A program made the position numbers and the translations under genes. Below the pieces are notes generated by a model that saw nothing but the letters and a program-made list of their open reading frames with translations, ran no database searches and was not told the DNA's origin. Shown here one piece after another: positions 1-7,721 of a stretch of DNA of 64,000 nt (within the stretch, counting starts at the first letter, position 1; each line of letters opens with the position of its first letter). Origin of the DNA: Aliibacillus thermotolerans (GTDB lineage Bacteria; Bacillota; Bacilli; Bacillales; Marinococcaceae); contig NZ_WKJG01000094.1 of the NCBI RefSeq assembly GCF_027853235.1, forward strand, positions 41,063 through 105,062, given 5' to 3'.

Positions 1-791
1 TTGATTGGTTAAAAAATGCCGAATTTTTCTTTGATGGGTTAACGAGCTTCATTAAATTTTTTATTGACGGGATCGAAACTATCTTAGGAGCTTTCCCAGC
101 TTGGGCACTTATTCTCGTGATTGTAGCCATCGCTTTTTGGTTTGGCGGTCGAAAAATCGGTCTTGCTGTTTTCGTTTTACTTGGACTTTTACTGATAGAT
201 AATTTAGGTTATTGGAATGATATGATTATCACGTTATCCATTGTACTATCGGCATCGATTATTTCCATCATTATCGGAATTCCTTTAGGTATTTGGATGG
301 CGAAAAGCACGATTGTCGAAAGTATTGTGAAACCGATTTTAGACTTTATGCAGACGATGCCTGCTTTCGTTTATTTAATTCCAGCTGTGGCATTTTTTGG
401 CATTGGAGAAGAACCCGGTGTGATTGCATCTGTCATATTTGCTATGCCACCGACCATTCGATTTACGAACTTAGGAATAAGACAAGTACCTACGGAAATG
501 ATTGAAGCAGCGGAATCATTTGGTTCCACTGGGACACAGAAGTTATTTAAAGTGCAACTCCCGACCGCGAAAGCGACGATTATGGCCGGGGTGAACCAGA
601 CGATTATGCTTGCTTTATCAATGGTTGTTATTGCTTCCATGATTGGAGCAAGTGGTCTTGGTACAGCTGTATACTATGCGGTGGGACGAAATGACGCAGG
701 AGGCGGTTTCGAAGCAGGACTTGCGATTGTCATCTTGGCAATTATTTTAGACCGCATCACGCAAAGTGTGAGTAAGAAAGAGAGATCATAA
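1..791 (+). CDS. opuAB: Glycine betaine ABC transporter permease, 5' end outside window
   Basis: Inner-membrane permease of the OpuA osmoprotectant importer, which takes up glycine betaine or proline betaine under osmotic stress. The open frame runs in from the window edge (first full codon at position 3), so about 20 N-terminal residues are missing compared with the roughly 280-residue B. subtilis protein. Several hydrophobic helices are visible. The central stretch AAESFGSTGTQKLFKVQLP is the EAA loop that contacts the ATPase subunit. The binding-protein gene follows 72 bp downstream, the usual OpuAA-AB-AC order, so the ATPase gene should lie just left of the window. No internal start needs to be invoked. 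Confidence 0.93.
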   Translation, partial: DWLKNAEFFFDGLTSFIKFFIDGIETILGAFPAWALILVIVAIAFWFGGRKIGLAVFVLLGLLLIDNLGYWNDMIITLSIVLSASIISIIIGIPLGIWMAKSTIVESIVKPILDFMQTMPAFVYLIPAVAFFGIGEEPGVIASVIFAMPPTIRFTNLGIRQVPTEMIEAAESFGSTGTQKLFKVQLPTAKATIMAGVNQTIMLALSMVVIASMIGASGLGTAVYYAVGRNDAGGGFEAGLAIVILAIILDRITQSVSKKERS

Positions 792-863
792 AGGTGATTC
801 CTCTTGTACGTCTTGTATGGGAGATCACATAGATTGAAAAAACAAAGAAGGAGAGGTCAAGAC

Positions 864-1814
864 ATGTTAAAAACAACGTGGAAGAGAATTGGACTTGCTA
901 CAGGCTTGTCAATGTCACTCGTACTAGCAGCATGTGGTGGCGGAGGTGCAGATGAAGAAGGTACAGACGATTCACAACAAGATACTTCCCAAACGGAAGA
1001 AGCTGGAGAAGATACAGCAGGTAGTGTTGGCGAAGCTGTTGACTATACAATTACAGGAATCGATCCAGGCGCTGGCATCATGGAAGCAGCCAACCAAACA
1101 CTGGAAGACTATGAACTGGAAGGTTGGGAAGTACAAACAAGTTCAGACGCAGCAATGACTAGTGCATTAGAAAGCGCAATCGAAAATGAAGAGCCAATTA
1201 TCGTTACCGGTTGGAACCCACATTGGAAATTCGTCGTGCATGATTTAAAATATCTTGATGATCCGAAAGGTACCTTCGGAGGAGAAGAAGACATCTATAC
1301 ATTTGTTCGTCTCGGCTTAGAGGAAGACGCACCTGAAGCATATCAAGTACTAAAAAACTTTCACTGGGAAAGCTCTGATATGGAAACAGTCATGCTAGAA
1401 ATTAGTGAAGGAGCTTCCCCGGAAGAAGCAGCACGTAATTGGGTAGATGAAAACCAAGACCTTGTGAATGAATGGACAGAAGGGGTAGAAGAAGTAGACG
1501 GTGGTGACATTACGATTGCCATGGTAGCATGGGATTCTACAATTGCTTCTACCAACGTCGTCAAAACAGTCCTTGAAGATTTAGGTTACAACGTACAAGC
1601 CAACTCCATGGAAGCACCAATTATGTACGGCGCAGTTGCAGAAGGAGAAGCGGATGCACTGCTTGCAGGCTGGCTCCCACTTACACACGAGCAATACTAC
1701 AATGAATATAAAGACCAAATGGAACAACTTGGTCCAAGCTTAGAAGGTGCTAAAATCGGACTCGTCGTTCCGGAGTATATGGACATCGACTCCATCGAAG
1801 ACTTAAAGGAATAA
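864..1814 (+). CDS. opuAC: Glycine betaine-binding lipoprotein, domain-dislocated
   Basis: Extracellular lipid-anchored receptor that delivers glycine betaine to the OpuA permease. The ATG at 864 is chosen because GGAGAGG precedes it and it opens a classical lipoprotein signal (LVLAAC, lipidated Cys24). The 316-residue protein shows the circularly permuted order known from B. subtilis OpuAC: the segment with GIDPGAGIM and TGWNPHW comes first, and the lobe with VAWDS and AGWLP comes second, ending at SIEDLKE. The three Trp residues of these motifs match the aromatic cage that binds the trimethylammonium head group. The linker after Cys24 is very acidic. It is the last gene of the operon and is followed by a strong terminator. 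Confidence 0.95.
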   Translation: MLKTTWKRIGLATGLSMSLVLAACGGGGADEEGTDDSQQDTSQTEEAGEDTAGSVGEAVDYTITGIDPGAGIMEAANQTLEDYELEGWEVQTSSDAAMTSALESAIENEEPIIVTGWNPHWKFVVHDLKYLDDPKGTFGGEEDIYTFVRLGLEEDAPEAYQVLKNFHWESSDMETVMLEISEGASPEEAARNWVDENQDLVNEWTEGVEEVDGGDITIAMVAWDSTIASTNVVKTVLEDLGYNVQANSMEAPIMYGAVAEGEADALLAGWLPLTHEQYYNEYKDQMEQLGPSLEGAKIGLVVPEYMDIDSIEDLKE

Positions 1815-1858
1815 TGGGCGATACGCTGAACTTGCTCAACACTAAGACATTCCAAAAA

Positions 1859-1912
1859 GAACGCTCTATGAAGGAAGGCTTATCTTCTTTCATAGAGCGT
1901 TCCATTTTTTTA
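1859..1912 (+). terminator. Rho-independent terminator of the opuA operon
   Basis: Perfect 14-bp arms (1859-1872 and 1889-1902) around an AAGGCTT-containing loop, followed by a run of T from about 1905. It lies 45 bp after the opuAC stop codon. Confidence 0.9.
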
Positions 1913-2084
1913 TTTACAAGTTGAAAAATGTACATAAATTCATTTCTTGAATGAGAATATGGGTTGTTCCGTGAAAGCGTTACGGAGTGCCGTTTAAGAC
2001 ATGCGGCTACGTTGGATGGATGCCTAGCGTTGTTTCAATCGTGTATCTCGTTAGTTTCTTTGTTTAAATATTTCTTATCGTTTG

Positions 2085-2129
2085 TAAAAAGTTAAACGAC
2101 CGCTAACATAATTTTTAGCGGTCGTTTAA
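2085..2129 (-). terminator. Terminator of the ferredoxin gene
   Basis: Fourteen-base perfect arms (2092-2105 and 2116-2129), followed on the minus strand by a T5 tract at 2091-2086. It lies 38 bp beyond the ferredoxin stop codon. Together with 1859-1912 it accounts for most of the 352-bp gap between opuAC and fer; nothing else recognisable lies there. Confidence 0.85.
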
Positions 2130-2166
2130 AAAAACAACGTAGTGAAACGTTGTGAACATTTTTATT

Positions 2167-2406
2167 TTACGCTGTACCGAAAAACTCTTTCGCCTTTTCT
2201 AAGAATGGTTCTGTTTCAGGCGTTAGTTCCGTATCTTCGACGATTGCTTCCACTGGGCAAACAACGATACAAGCACCACAGTCGATGCAAACATCAGGGT
2301 CAATAAAAAATTGGTCGTCCCCCTCCTCAATGCAATCGACAGGACATACGTCTACGCAGTCAGCAGCTTTTTCCCCGATGCAAGGTGAGGTAATAACAAA
2401 AGCCAT
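2167..2406 (-). CDS. fer: Ferredoxin, predicted [3Fe-4S]/[4Fe-4S] type
   Basis: Small cytosolic electron carrier of 79 residues. The ATG at 2406 is chosen because AAAGGAGG ends 8 nt upstream, and the resulting N-terminus MAFVITSPC matches the Bacillus 7Fe ferredoxin family. Without the initiator Met, the cysteines fall at 8, 16 and 20 in the first motif, where the usual non-ligating Cys13 is Ala. The second motif, CIDCGACIVVCP, is intact. From the known B. schlegelii protein, Cys8, Cys16 and the last Cys would hold a 3Fe-4S cluster and the other four a 4Fe-4S cluster. It is a single-gene unit with its own terminator, and the redox partner is unknown. Confidence 0.93.
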   Translation of the reverse strand: MAFVITSPCIGEKAADCVDVCPVDCIEEGDDQFFIDPDVCIDCGACIVVCPVEAIVEDTELTPETEPFLEKAKEFFGTA

Positions 2407-2642
2407 ACATTCCACCTCCTTTTACCGTGACCCATTTGAGTTTGTTTTTAGTGTTATTTTACGAAATCATGTTCATGTGCACCTCATATTTATATGTGTT
2501 TTTTGTTTAACGAGATCCTCTATTCACACATTACGTGTCAATAGCTGAGATGTATACAATGGGTCCCTTTCTATTATACGGGCCATACATTGAAGAATCA
2601 ACATTGTTGGATCCCCTTCTTTGTCATATTGGGAGAGAAAAT

Positions 2643-2679
2643 GAAGAAAAACCGTAGGCTAAAGGGAAGCCTACGGTTT
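2643..2679 (-). terminator. Terminator of the ssbB-like gene
   Basis: Twelve-base perfect arms (2649-2660, 2668-2679) with a T5 run on the minus strand at 2648-2644. It sits 28 bp after the ssb stop codon. The rest of the 300-bp fer-ssb interval holds the fer upstream region, where I see no clear promoter. Confidence 0.85.
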
Positions 2680-2707
2680 ACAAGAATGAGAGGTTCAGAA
2701 GGTTGTT

Positions 2708-3109
2708 TTATTTTTGAGAAAAGGAAGGAGTGGTTGGTTTTAGAGGAGTTTCATTGTCTGTTGGAGGGGAAAAGTTTTTCTTTTGAGAGGAATTTAATTT
2801 TAAAAAACGGATATGGTCTGCGTTTACATCCATGACATAGACTCGTTCTCCGTTTTTATTTTCATAGAAACGGGTATGGATGCGACCTCTTACGCCAACC
2901 ATCGCGCCTTTGTGACAGTATGTGGCAGTATTTTCTGCTTGCTTTCTCCATACGGTGATAGGAATAAAATCCGCTTCAAATTCGCCGAGGTGATTGCGAA
3001 AAGATCTTTCCACTGCAAGAGTAAAATTACAAACGGCAATACCGTCTTTTGTGTATTTTAATTCAGGATCACGGGTCAATCTTCCGACGAGGGTGACTTC
3101 GTTAAACAA
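2708..3109 (-). CDS. ssbB: Single-stranded DNA-binding protein, SsbB (YwpH) type
   Basis: OB-fold protein of 133 residues that coats single-stranded DNA; in B. subtilis the SsbB paralogue acts during natural transformation. The TTG at 3107-3109 is chosen as start because AAAGGAG lies 8 nt upstream and it gives the canonical N-terminus MFNEVTLVGRLTRDPEL. The frame stays open for 19 further codons to an ATG at 3166, which would add a Cys-containing extension with no obvious ribosome site. The OB-fold core covers residues 1-100 (TLAVERSFRN, ITVWRKQAENTA, GRIHTRFYEN). The tail is Ser/Pro-rich and lacks the acidic DDDIPF-type tip of the essential Ssb, supporting the SsbB assignment. It lies 28 bp behind the RAYT-like gene and may share its transcript. 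Confidence 0.9.
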   Translation of the reverse strand: MFNEVTLVGRLTRDPELKYTKDGIAVCNFTLAVERSFRNHLGEFEADFIPITVWRKQAENTATYCHKGAMVGVRGRIHTRFYENKNGERVYVMDVNADHIRFLKLNSSQKKNFSPPTDNETPLKPTTPSFSQK

Positions 3110-3137
3110 AAGGGAAACTCCTTTCAATGGACAGTAT

Positions 3138-3710
3138 TTACATAGTGGGGGTTTTTCCTTTTTCATTGAAAAATAGAAATGTAGAGAAGTGTTCGTGAGA
3201 AGGAGATGGAAAAAAGCGAAGGGTTCGTTCTAATGTTAAGAAAGGGTGGATAGGACTGTCGGGAGATTGGGGCGAAAGATATTCTCGGCTACTTGACCAG
3301 CGGTATTGGTAGAGAGAAGTCGTCACGTTCTTTTTCAGAGGGAGGAGATGGATGAAGCGATTGGCTTCATAAAAATCGGTTTCATCAAAAAGAGGAGTAG
3401 CTTTGTAGGGACGATCGAAGACAGAACCATCCAGCTGATGTCTTTTATTAAAATAAATGGCGTAGTTCATATGCAACTTTTGGATAATGTCAGATAAATC
3501 GGAGCGGAATACTTCCATGAGGAGGTGAACTTCGGAAGGAAGAAGGGAATAAGCGTGCAGGTCAAAATCACAGTCTGATGTTAATTTTGTTAATAGGTAA
3601 AGGTATTGGGAGTAGTCGCGTTTGTCAAAAAATAAGTAGTTGTTACGAGGTGCATAAGCTTCTACGTAGAAGGTCATTCCGGGAAGCGAGAGAGAAGATA
3701 TTCTAGCCAA
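3138..3710 (-). CDS. RAYT-like (IS200/REP-associated) transposase homologue with altered HUH motif
   Basis: A 190-residue protein of the Y1 transposase superfamily (COG1943-like). Recognisable signatures are HAYSLLP, the candidate catalytic Tyr in NYAIYFNKR, GSVFDRPYKA and RFIHLLPL followed by YRWSSSREYL. The metal-binding HUH motif, normally NHVHLL in RAYT proteins, reads SEVHLL here, so the first His is Glu. Single-strand nicking may therefore be lost or use a different metal ligand. No flanking terminal hairpins of an IS200-type element were found, and the gene is close behind ssbB in one direction, which suggests a domesticated protein. The start is a TTG at 3710 with only a weak ribosome site (GGTGAT), so the N-terminus is uncertain. 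Confidence 0.8.
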   Translation of the reverse strand: MARISSLSLPGMTFYVEAYAPRNNYLFFDKRDYSQYLYLLTKLTSDCDFDLHAYSLLPSEVHLLMEVFRSDLSDIIQKLHMNYAIYFNKRHQLDGSVFDRPYKATPLFDETDFYEANRFIHLLPLKKNVTTSLYQYRWSSSREYLSPQSPDSPIHPFLTLERTLRFFPSPSHEHFSTFLFFNEKGKTPTM

Positions 3711-3921
3711 AAAATTATCACCACTTTCTTTGTTATTGGAATGATTCTCCTTTGGCGAGTGTGGGGAGCCTCAGGAGTGGGAAAAGTCATTGAACCTCCT
3801 TTCTTTTAAAAGTTACCTATAATATACCAAAATTTCAGAAAAATGAAAGGGGGATTTTGTGACAATTTTATGTGAGACCATATTTTCCATGCATCATTTT
3901 GGATTTCGCACCAATGCTCTA

Positions 3922-3951
3922 TGTACATGATTTGTTATAACACGTTATAAT
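3922..3951 (+). promoter_or_regulatory. Candidate SigA promoter of the SLH gene
   Basis: A perfect TATAAT at 3946-3951 lies inside a TTATAA-CACG-TTATAA inverted repeat, with a weak TGTACA (4/6) 18 bp upstream. It is 34 bp before the SLH gene start. Confidence 0.4.
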
Positions 3952-3984
3952 AATGAAGGAAAGGACACAGAAGGGGGAAGATTG

Positions 3985-4953
3985 ATGAAGAATCGAGAAA
4001 AATGGCGACACGCTTTTCTATGCGCTGTCACGCTCACTTGTTTTTTATACATAGCTCCCCTCGAAGTACATGCTACCTCTTTTCCGGATGTAAAAGAGGG
4101 GTATTGGGCAGAAGAAGAAATAACATGGGCGAGTGAGAAAGGATTAGTAACCGGATATAAAGATGGTCGTTTTGGTCCCGGGGATGAAATGACGGAAGCC
4201 CAATTTGCGGTCATGTTGGGACGATACTTTGGAATGCAAGGGGAAAGAAAAGAAAATGAACATTGGGCGATGAATATGTATCGAACGCTTGCGCGAGATG
4301 GTAACTTACGTCTACCGGGATTACGCCATGATGATATCAAAAATCGCGAAGTTACCCGCGGTATTGTGAGTCAAGCATTCGCTCATACACAAGGACAAGC
4401 ATCAGGTCTGATGGAATCAATCGCTTGGATGTTTGAAGAAGGATTAACAACAGGAAGGAAAAATGGAGAAACAGAGATGGAACGGTTTGACGTCAATGGA
4501 AAATTAACCCGGGCTCAAGCAGCCGTGTTTTTCAAACGTTTTCATGATAAAGTAGGAACAGAGTGGAAAAGTGAAGGGTTGCTTGACCTCACACCAGAAG
4601 GAGCAAACGAATATACGGAAAAAGTGCGCGCTTTATACCGCGAACGTGGAGTCACCGTGTATGCCCGAGAGTTAGGTTTTGGAACAGCGGATGAAGAATT
4701 TTATCACCTCTTTCAAGCGTATGAAGGTGGGTTAAGAGAATTTGCAGTTGCCCGCACGACTCAAGCCAATTTTGAATTAGCTGCCGAAGCGGCGGAAGAG
4801 TTAGGGGCGCCTATTCGGGCGAAAGAACTGGAAGAGGCGCTGGTAGCTGCGCACGAAACAGAAGAAACGATCATGATAAAAGGAGTAGAAATCATTCCAG
4901 AAAAAAGAGATATTTTCATTTTATGGAACATGGCTAATAACATAGGAGAGTGA
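3985..4953 (+). CDS. SLH-domain surface protein with unrecognised C-terminal domain
   Basis: Exported protein of 322 residues anchored to the wall through S-layer homology repeats. The ATG at 3985 follows AAGGGGGAAG and gives a signal peptide ending near HATS (about residue 28). SLH 1 (residues 30-75) is canonical: FPDVKEGYWAEEEI and GYKDGRFGPGDEMTEAQFAV. SLH 2 (80-130) is degenerate. SLH 3 (135-190) keeps GLTTGRKNG and LTRAQAAVFFKRF. The last 130 residues form a charged, helix-rich domain (ELGFGTADEEFYHLFQAYEGG) that I do not recognise. Its stop codon lies just before the gtaB start, so the two are probably co-transcribed; gtaB supplies UDP-glucose for wall polymers. Confidence 0.85.
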   Translation: MKNREKWRHAFLCAVTLTCFLYIAPLEVHATSFPDVKEGYWAEEEITWASEKGLVTGYKDGRFGPGDEMTEAQFAVMLGRYFGMQGERKENEHWAMNMYRTLARDGNLRLPGLRHDDIKNREVTRGIVSQAFAHTQGQASGLMESIAWMFEEGLTTGRKNGETEMERFDVNGKLTRAQAAVFFKRFHDKVGTEWKSEGLLDLTPEGANEYTEKVRALYRERGVTVYARELGFGTADEEFYHLFQAYEGGLREFAVARTTQANFELAAEAAEELGAPIRAKELEEALVAAHETEETIMIKGVEIIPEKRDIFILWNMANNIGE

Positions 4954-4958
4954 CACGT

Positions 4959-5837
4959 ATGAAAGTAAGAAAGGCGATTATTCCAGCTGCAGGTCTTGGA
5001 ACTAGATTTTTACCAGCGACAAAAGCACAGCCAAAAGAAATGCTTCCTATTGTCGATAAACCGACGATACAATACATCGTTGAAGAAGCGATTACTTCAG
5101 GTATTGAAGATATTATTATCGTGAGCGGTCGCGGTAAGCGAGCGATGGAAGATCATTTTGATAAATCGTATGAATTAGAAGAAACGTTACGTAAAAAAGA
5201 AAAATGGGACTTGTTGGAGGAAGTGCAAGCCATTTCTAATATGGCGAATATTCATTACATCCGTCAAAAAGAACCGAAAGGACTAGGTCATGCCATCCTT
5301 TGTGCGAGCCGTTTTGTTGGCGATGAACCGTTTGCTGTTTTACTTGGAGATGATATTGTTCAATCCGAAACCCCATGTCTTAAGCAACTGATGAACATTT
5401 TTGAACGGTACCATTCCTCGGTGGTCGGTGTACAAGAAGTTCCCGATGAAGACGTGTCTAAATATGGCATTGTAGCACCGAAAGGAGAAAGCATTGAAGA
5501 AGGAGTGCTTCATTTAAACGATTTAGTTGAAAAGCCAAGTTTGGAAGAAGCTCCTTCCAACTATGCAATTATGGGAAGGTATATTCTCCGGCCAGAAATT
5601 TTCCCTATTCTAAGAGACTTGCCACCGGGTTCGGGAGGGGAAATCCAATTAACCGATGCCATTAAAAAGTTAAACGAAAGCCAGGCAGTGCTCGCGTATC
5701 AATTTGGCGGTGATCGCTATGATGTCGGGGATAAATTTGGATTCATAAAAGCTACGCTTGATTTTGCCTTGCGTCGAGAAGATTTAAAAGAACCGGTGAT
5801 CGATTACATGAAGCAACTACTTTCCGAAAAAGCGTAA
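4959..5837 (+). CDS. gtaB: UTP-glucose-1-phosphate uridylyltransferase
   Basis: Cytosolic enzyme making UDP-glucose from UTP and glucose 1-phosphate. UDP-glucose feeds glycolipid and teichoic acid glucosylation and is the substrate of the UDP-glucose dehydrogenase encoded at 32.6 kb. The 292-residue length equals B. subtilis GtaB. The N-terminus carries the nucleotidyltransferase signature AAGLGTRFLPATKAQPKEML, followed by QYIVEEA and the metal-site region LLGDDIV. The ATG at 4959 follows GGAG; an upstream in-frame GTG at 4950 would overlap the SLH gene by 4 bp and is less likely. A terminator closes the unit. Confidence 0.96.
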   Translation: MKVRKAIIPAAGLGTRFLPATKAQPKEMLPIVDKPTIQYIVEEAITSGIEDIIIVSGRGKRAMEDHFDKSYELEETLRKKEKWDLLEEVQAISNMANIHYIRQKEPKGLGHAILCASRFVGDEPFAVLLGDDIVQSETPCLKQLMNIFERYHSSVVGVQEVPDEDVSKYGIVAPKGESIEEGVLHLNDLVEKPSLEEAPSNYAIMGRYILRPEIFPILRDLPPGSGGEIQLTDAIKKLNESQAVLAYQFGGDRYDVGDKFGFIKATLDFALRREDLKEPVIDYMKQLLSEKA

Positions 5838-5840
5838 ACA

Positions 5841-5887
5841 AAAACGCGAACCAAACGGGAGATTACGTCCCTAGGTTCGCGTTTTTT
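5841..5887. terminator. Bidirectional terminator between gtaB and the DUF4956 gene
   Basis: Twelve-base arms (5841-5852, 5874-5885) with T runs on both strands. It serves gtaB on the plus strand and the convergent DUF4956 gene, whose stop codon it touches, on the minus strand. Confidence 0.88.
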
Positions 5888-6566
5888 AATTGACCATACC
5901 GATAGATACTTTTAAGTTGGCATTTTTTGCTCGGATAGCATCAATTAATTCTTTGTCCGGAATACCTTCTTTTTTAGCGATTAAATAATTCAATTGATAC
6001 ATCGTACCGAGATTTGTTGTCTCTACTTGCTTTAGTTGGTAATAATCTAAATACTTTTCAAATATTTCATCGAAAACATTTTCGTAATGCATATTTTCAG
6101 GAATCGTAATTCGAAGGGACTTATATGTACTTTTCAGACCGCCGTAATCCAATAAGTACAAAATGTATATTAAGATAGATAAAATAATGGTGAACATCAC
6201 TGCGAGTAAGTAAAAACCGAGACCACAAGCAATTCCTGCTGCCATCCCAAAGAAAATAAAGGCAATATCTTTCGGATCGCTCATTGCGCTACGGAATCGG
6301 ATAATGGAAAAAGCACCAACGAGTCCGAAAGCAACGGCTATATTATTTCCGATGACAATCATAATGACGGCGACGACAACCGACATGATGATGATTGTGT
6401 GAACAAACGATTGGGAATATCGTCCGTTTTTATGGGTTTTTCGGTATAAATAGGTAATAACCAAACTCAACACAAAACTTAAGAGAATGGCAATGATTCC
6501 TTCGATTACCGCAGCTTTTGTTGTTAAGTCAGTTACGCTTTGAATTTCATTCATGAATTGACTCAT
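5886..6566 (-). CDS. DUF4956 integral membrane protein
   Basis: A 226-residue membrane protein of the DUF4956 family. The ATG at 6566 is chosen because TAAGGAG precedes it. Hydrophobic segments lie near residues 22-40, 54-75, 78-95 and 108-140, with the family-typical stretch VGAFSIIRFRSAMSDPKDIAFIF between them. The C-terminal 85 residues look like a soluble alpha/beta domain. The upstream gene encodes a VTC-domain protein. These two families are often neighbours in bacteria, which suggests that a polymer made by the VTC enzyme is moved or sensed by this protein; that role is inference. Confidence 0.85.
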   Translation of the reverse strand: MSQFMNEIQSVTDLTTKAAVIEGIIAILLSFVLSLVITYLYRKTHKNGRYSQSFVHTIIIMSVVVAVIMIVIGNNIAVAFGLVGAFSIIRFRSAMSDPKDIAFIFFGMAAGIACGLGFYLLAVMFTIILSILIYILYLLDYGGLKSTYKSLRITIPENMHYENVFDEIFEKYLDYYQLKQVETTNLGTMYQLNYLIAKKEGIPDKELIDAIRAKNANLKVSIGMVN

Positions 6567-6715
6567 TTTTATTCTCCTTAACTGTAAAATAAGGCGCTTA
6601 TATGCAAACAGGAAAAGCAGGTTCAGCAATGCGTAACTGAACCTCCTGTCATTCCCCTCTTACATTATAGAAATCGAAGCTACTTCTTGCAAATGTTTTT
6701 TCATCGAAGCATAGA

Positions 6716-7486
6716 CTAACTAATTAATGAAGTATAGGTTCTGCCCTTTTTCATTGCTTGTTCTTCTAACAAATCCGTGCTCGTGCAAAACTTTGATACG
6801 CTTTTACGCGGGCATTCATACTCACTTAGTAATCGCGCAAGCCAAAATGGCACACTTTGGGAGACTTTCACTTCCATCACAGAAAGGTTTGGATCGACAA
6901 AATACATTCCGTAAGGTCCGTCTTCGATACGTAAATTATCATCTCGTGTCGTTAAATTGTAATCGAAAGTAACCCGCAAGTCCGGATCTTCAATACCATG
7001 AAATGCTTGGCGGTCATAGCTTACGACTAATCTCGGTTTTAACTCGTATAAAGAGCGAAAAGCTTCCACTTCTTCCAGTATTTGTGGATTGGACGGATTG
7101 TATTCCTCCAGCCCGTTTTCACTGTTTCTCCCAAATTTAATATAATCATAGGCATCTGCCAATTTTATCTTCGTTCGACGTTTGTTTACAACTTTATTAA
7201 ATTTTTGTTTCACTTCCAAAAAAGCAGGGCTATTAATGGTAGCATTGTCGTAGACTCGTAATCTCAATTTTTGTCGAAAGCGGAGTTTATTTCTCGTTTC
7301 GTAATATATCTTTTTATCATCCGAGTCAAAATATAAACTCACAATATTATATCGTCCGTAACCATCTCCGAATTTATCATAGCGCATTTTACCACTATCT
7401 ATTAACGCTTTTGCGATGGCTTTGTATTTATCAAAAGGAATAAGATATTTAAGTTCGTATCGTTGAAAAATTTCTCTTGCTTGCAT
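6716..7486 (-). CDS. VTC-domain protein, putative polyphosphate polymerase
   Basis: A 256-residue cytosolic protein with the VTC catalytic fold, a triphosphate-tunnel barrel which in yeast Vtc4 polymerises ATP gamma-phosphate into polyphosphate. Tunnel-lining motifs are visible in order: RYELKYLI (residues 9-16), SLYFDSDD, LRFRQKLRLRVY, FLEVKQKF with the key Lys, VSYDRQAF, VTFDYNL and the terminal SVMEVKVSQ. The ribosome site AAGGTGG precedes ATG 7486. It is followed 149 bp later by the DUF4956 membrane gene in the same direction. No SPX domain is present. Whether it makes polyphosphate or another anionic polymer cannot be told from sequence. Confidence 0.85.
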   Translation of the reverse strand: MQAREIFQRYELKYLIPFDKYKAIAKALIDSGKMRYDKFGDGYGRYNIVSLYFDSDDKKIYYETRNKLRFRQKLRLRVYDNATINSPAFLEVKQKFNKVVNKRRTKIKLADAYDYIKFGRNSENGLEEYNPSNPQILEEVEAFRSLYELKPRLVVSYDRQAFHGIEDPDLRVTFDYNLTTRDDNLRIEDGPYGMYFVDPNLSVMEVKVSQSVPFWLARLLSEYECPRKSVSKFCTSTDLLEEQAMKKGRTYTSLIS

Positions 7487-7721
7487 TATATTTCACCACC
7501 TTGGTCATTTGGTTTCAAGATTTAGTGTTTGGTAGCTCGTAAATTGCGTCATTACGTAAACATTATATCATTAATGTTAAGATTCTGTAAGGAGGTGAAA
7601 GAAAGGGGAGGATAGTCTTTTACATAATTAGCAATCTCTTAATAAAAGGAAAGTCAATGAGTTGCGTCAATAAGCATCGGTTCGCAATCAGTTTTATATA
7701 AACATAATGGGAGAGATACTG

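Noticed and set aside
3110..3166. Upstream ATG extension of the SsbB-like protein
   Set aside because: Adds a non-homologous Cys-containing segment, while a TTG with a well-spaced AAAGGAG gives the family N-terminus.
7585..7625. Small gene behind AAGGAGGTGAAAG
   Set aside because: The Shine-Dalgarno-like sequence is followed only by a six-codon GTG frame.
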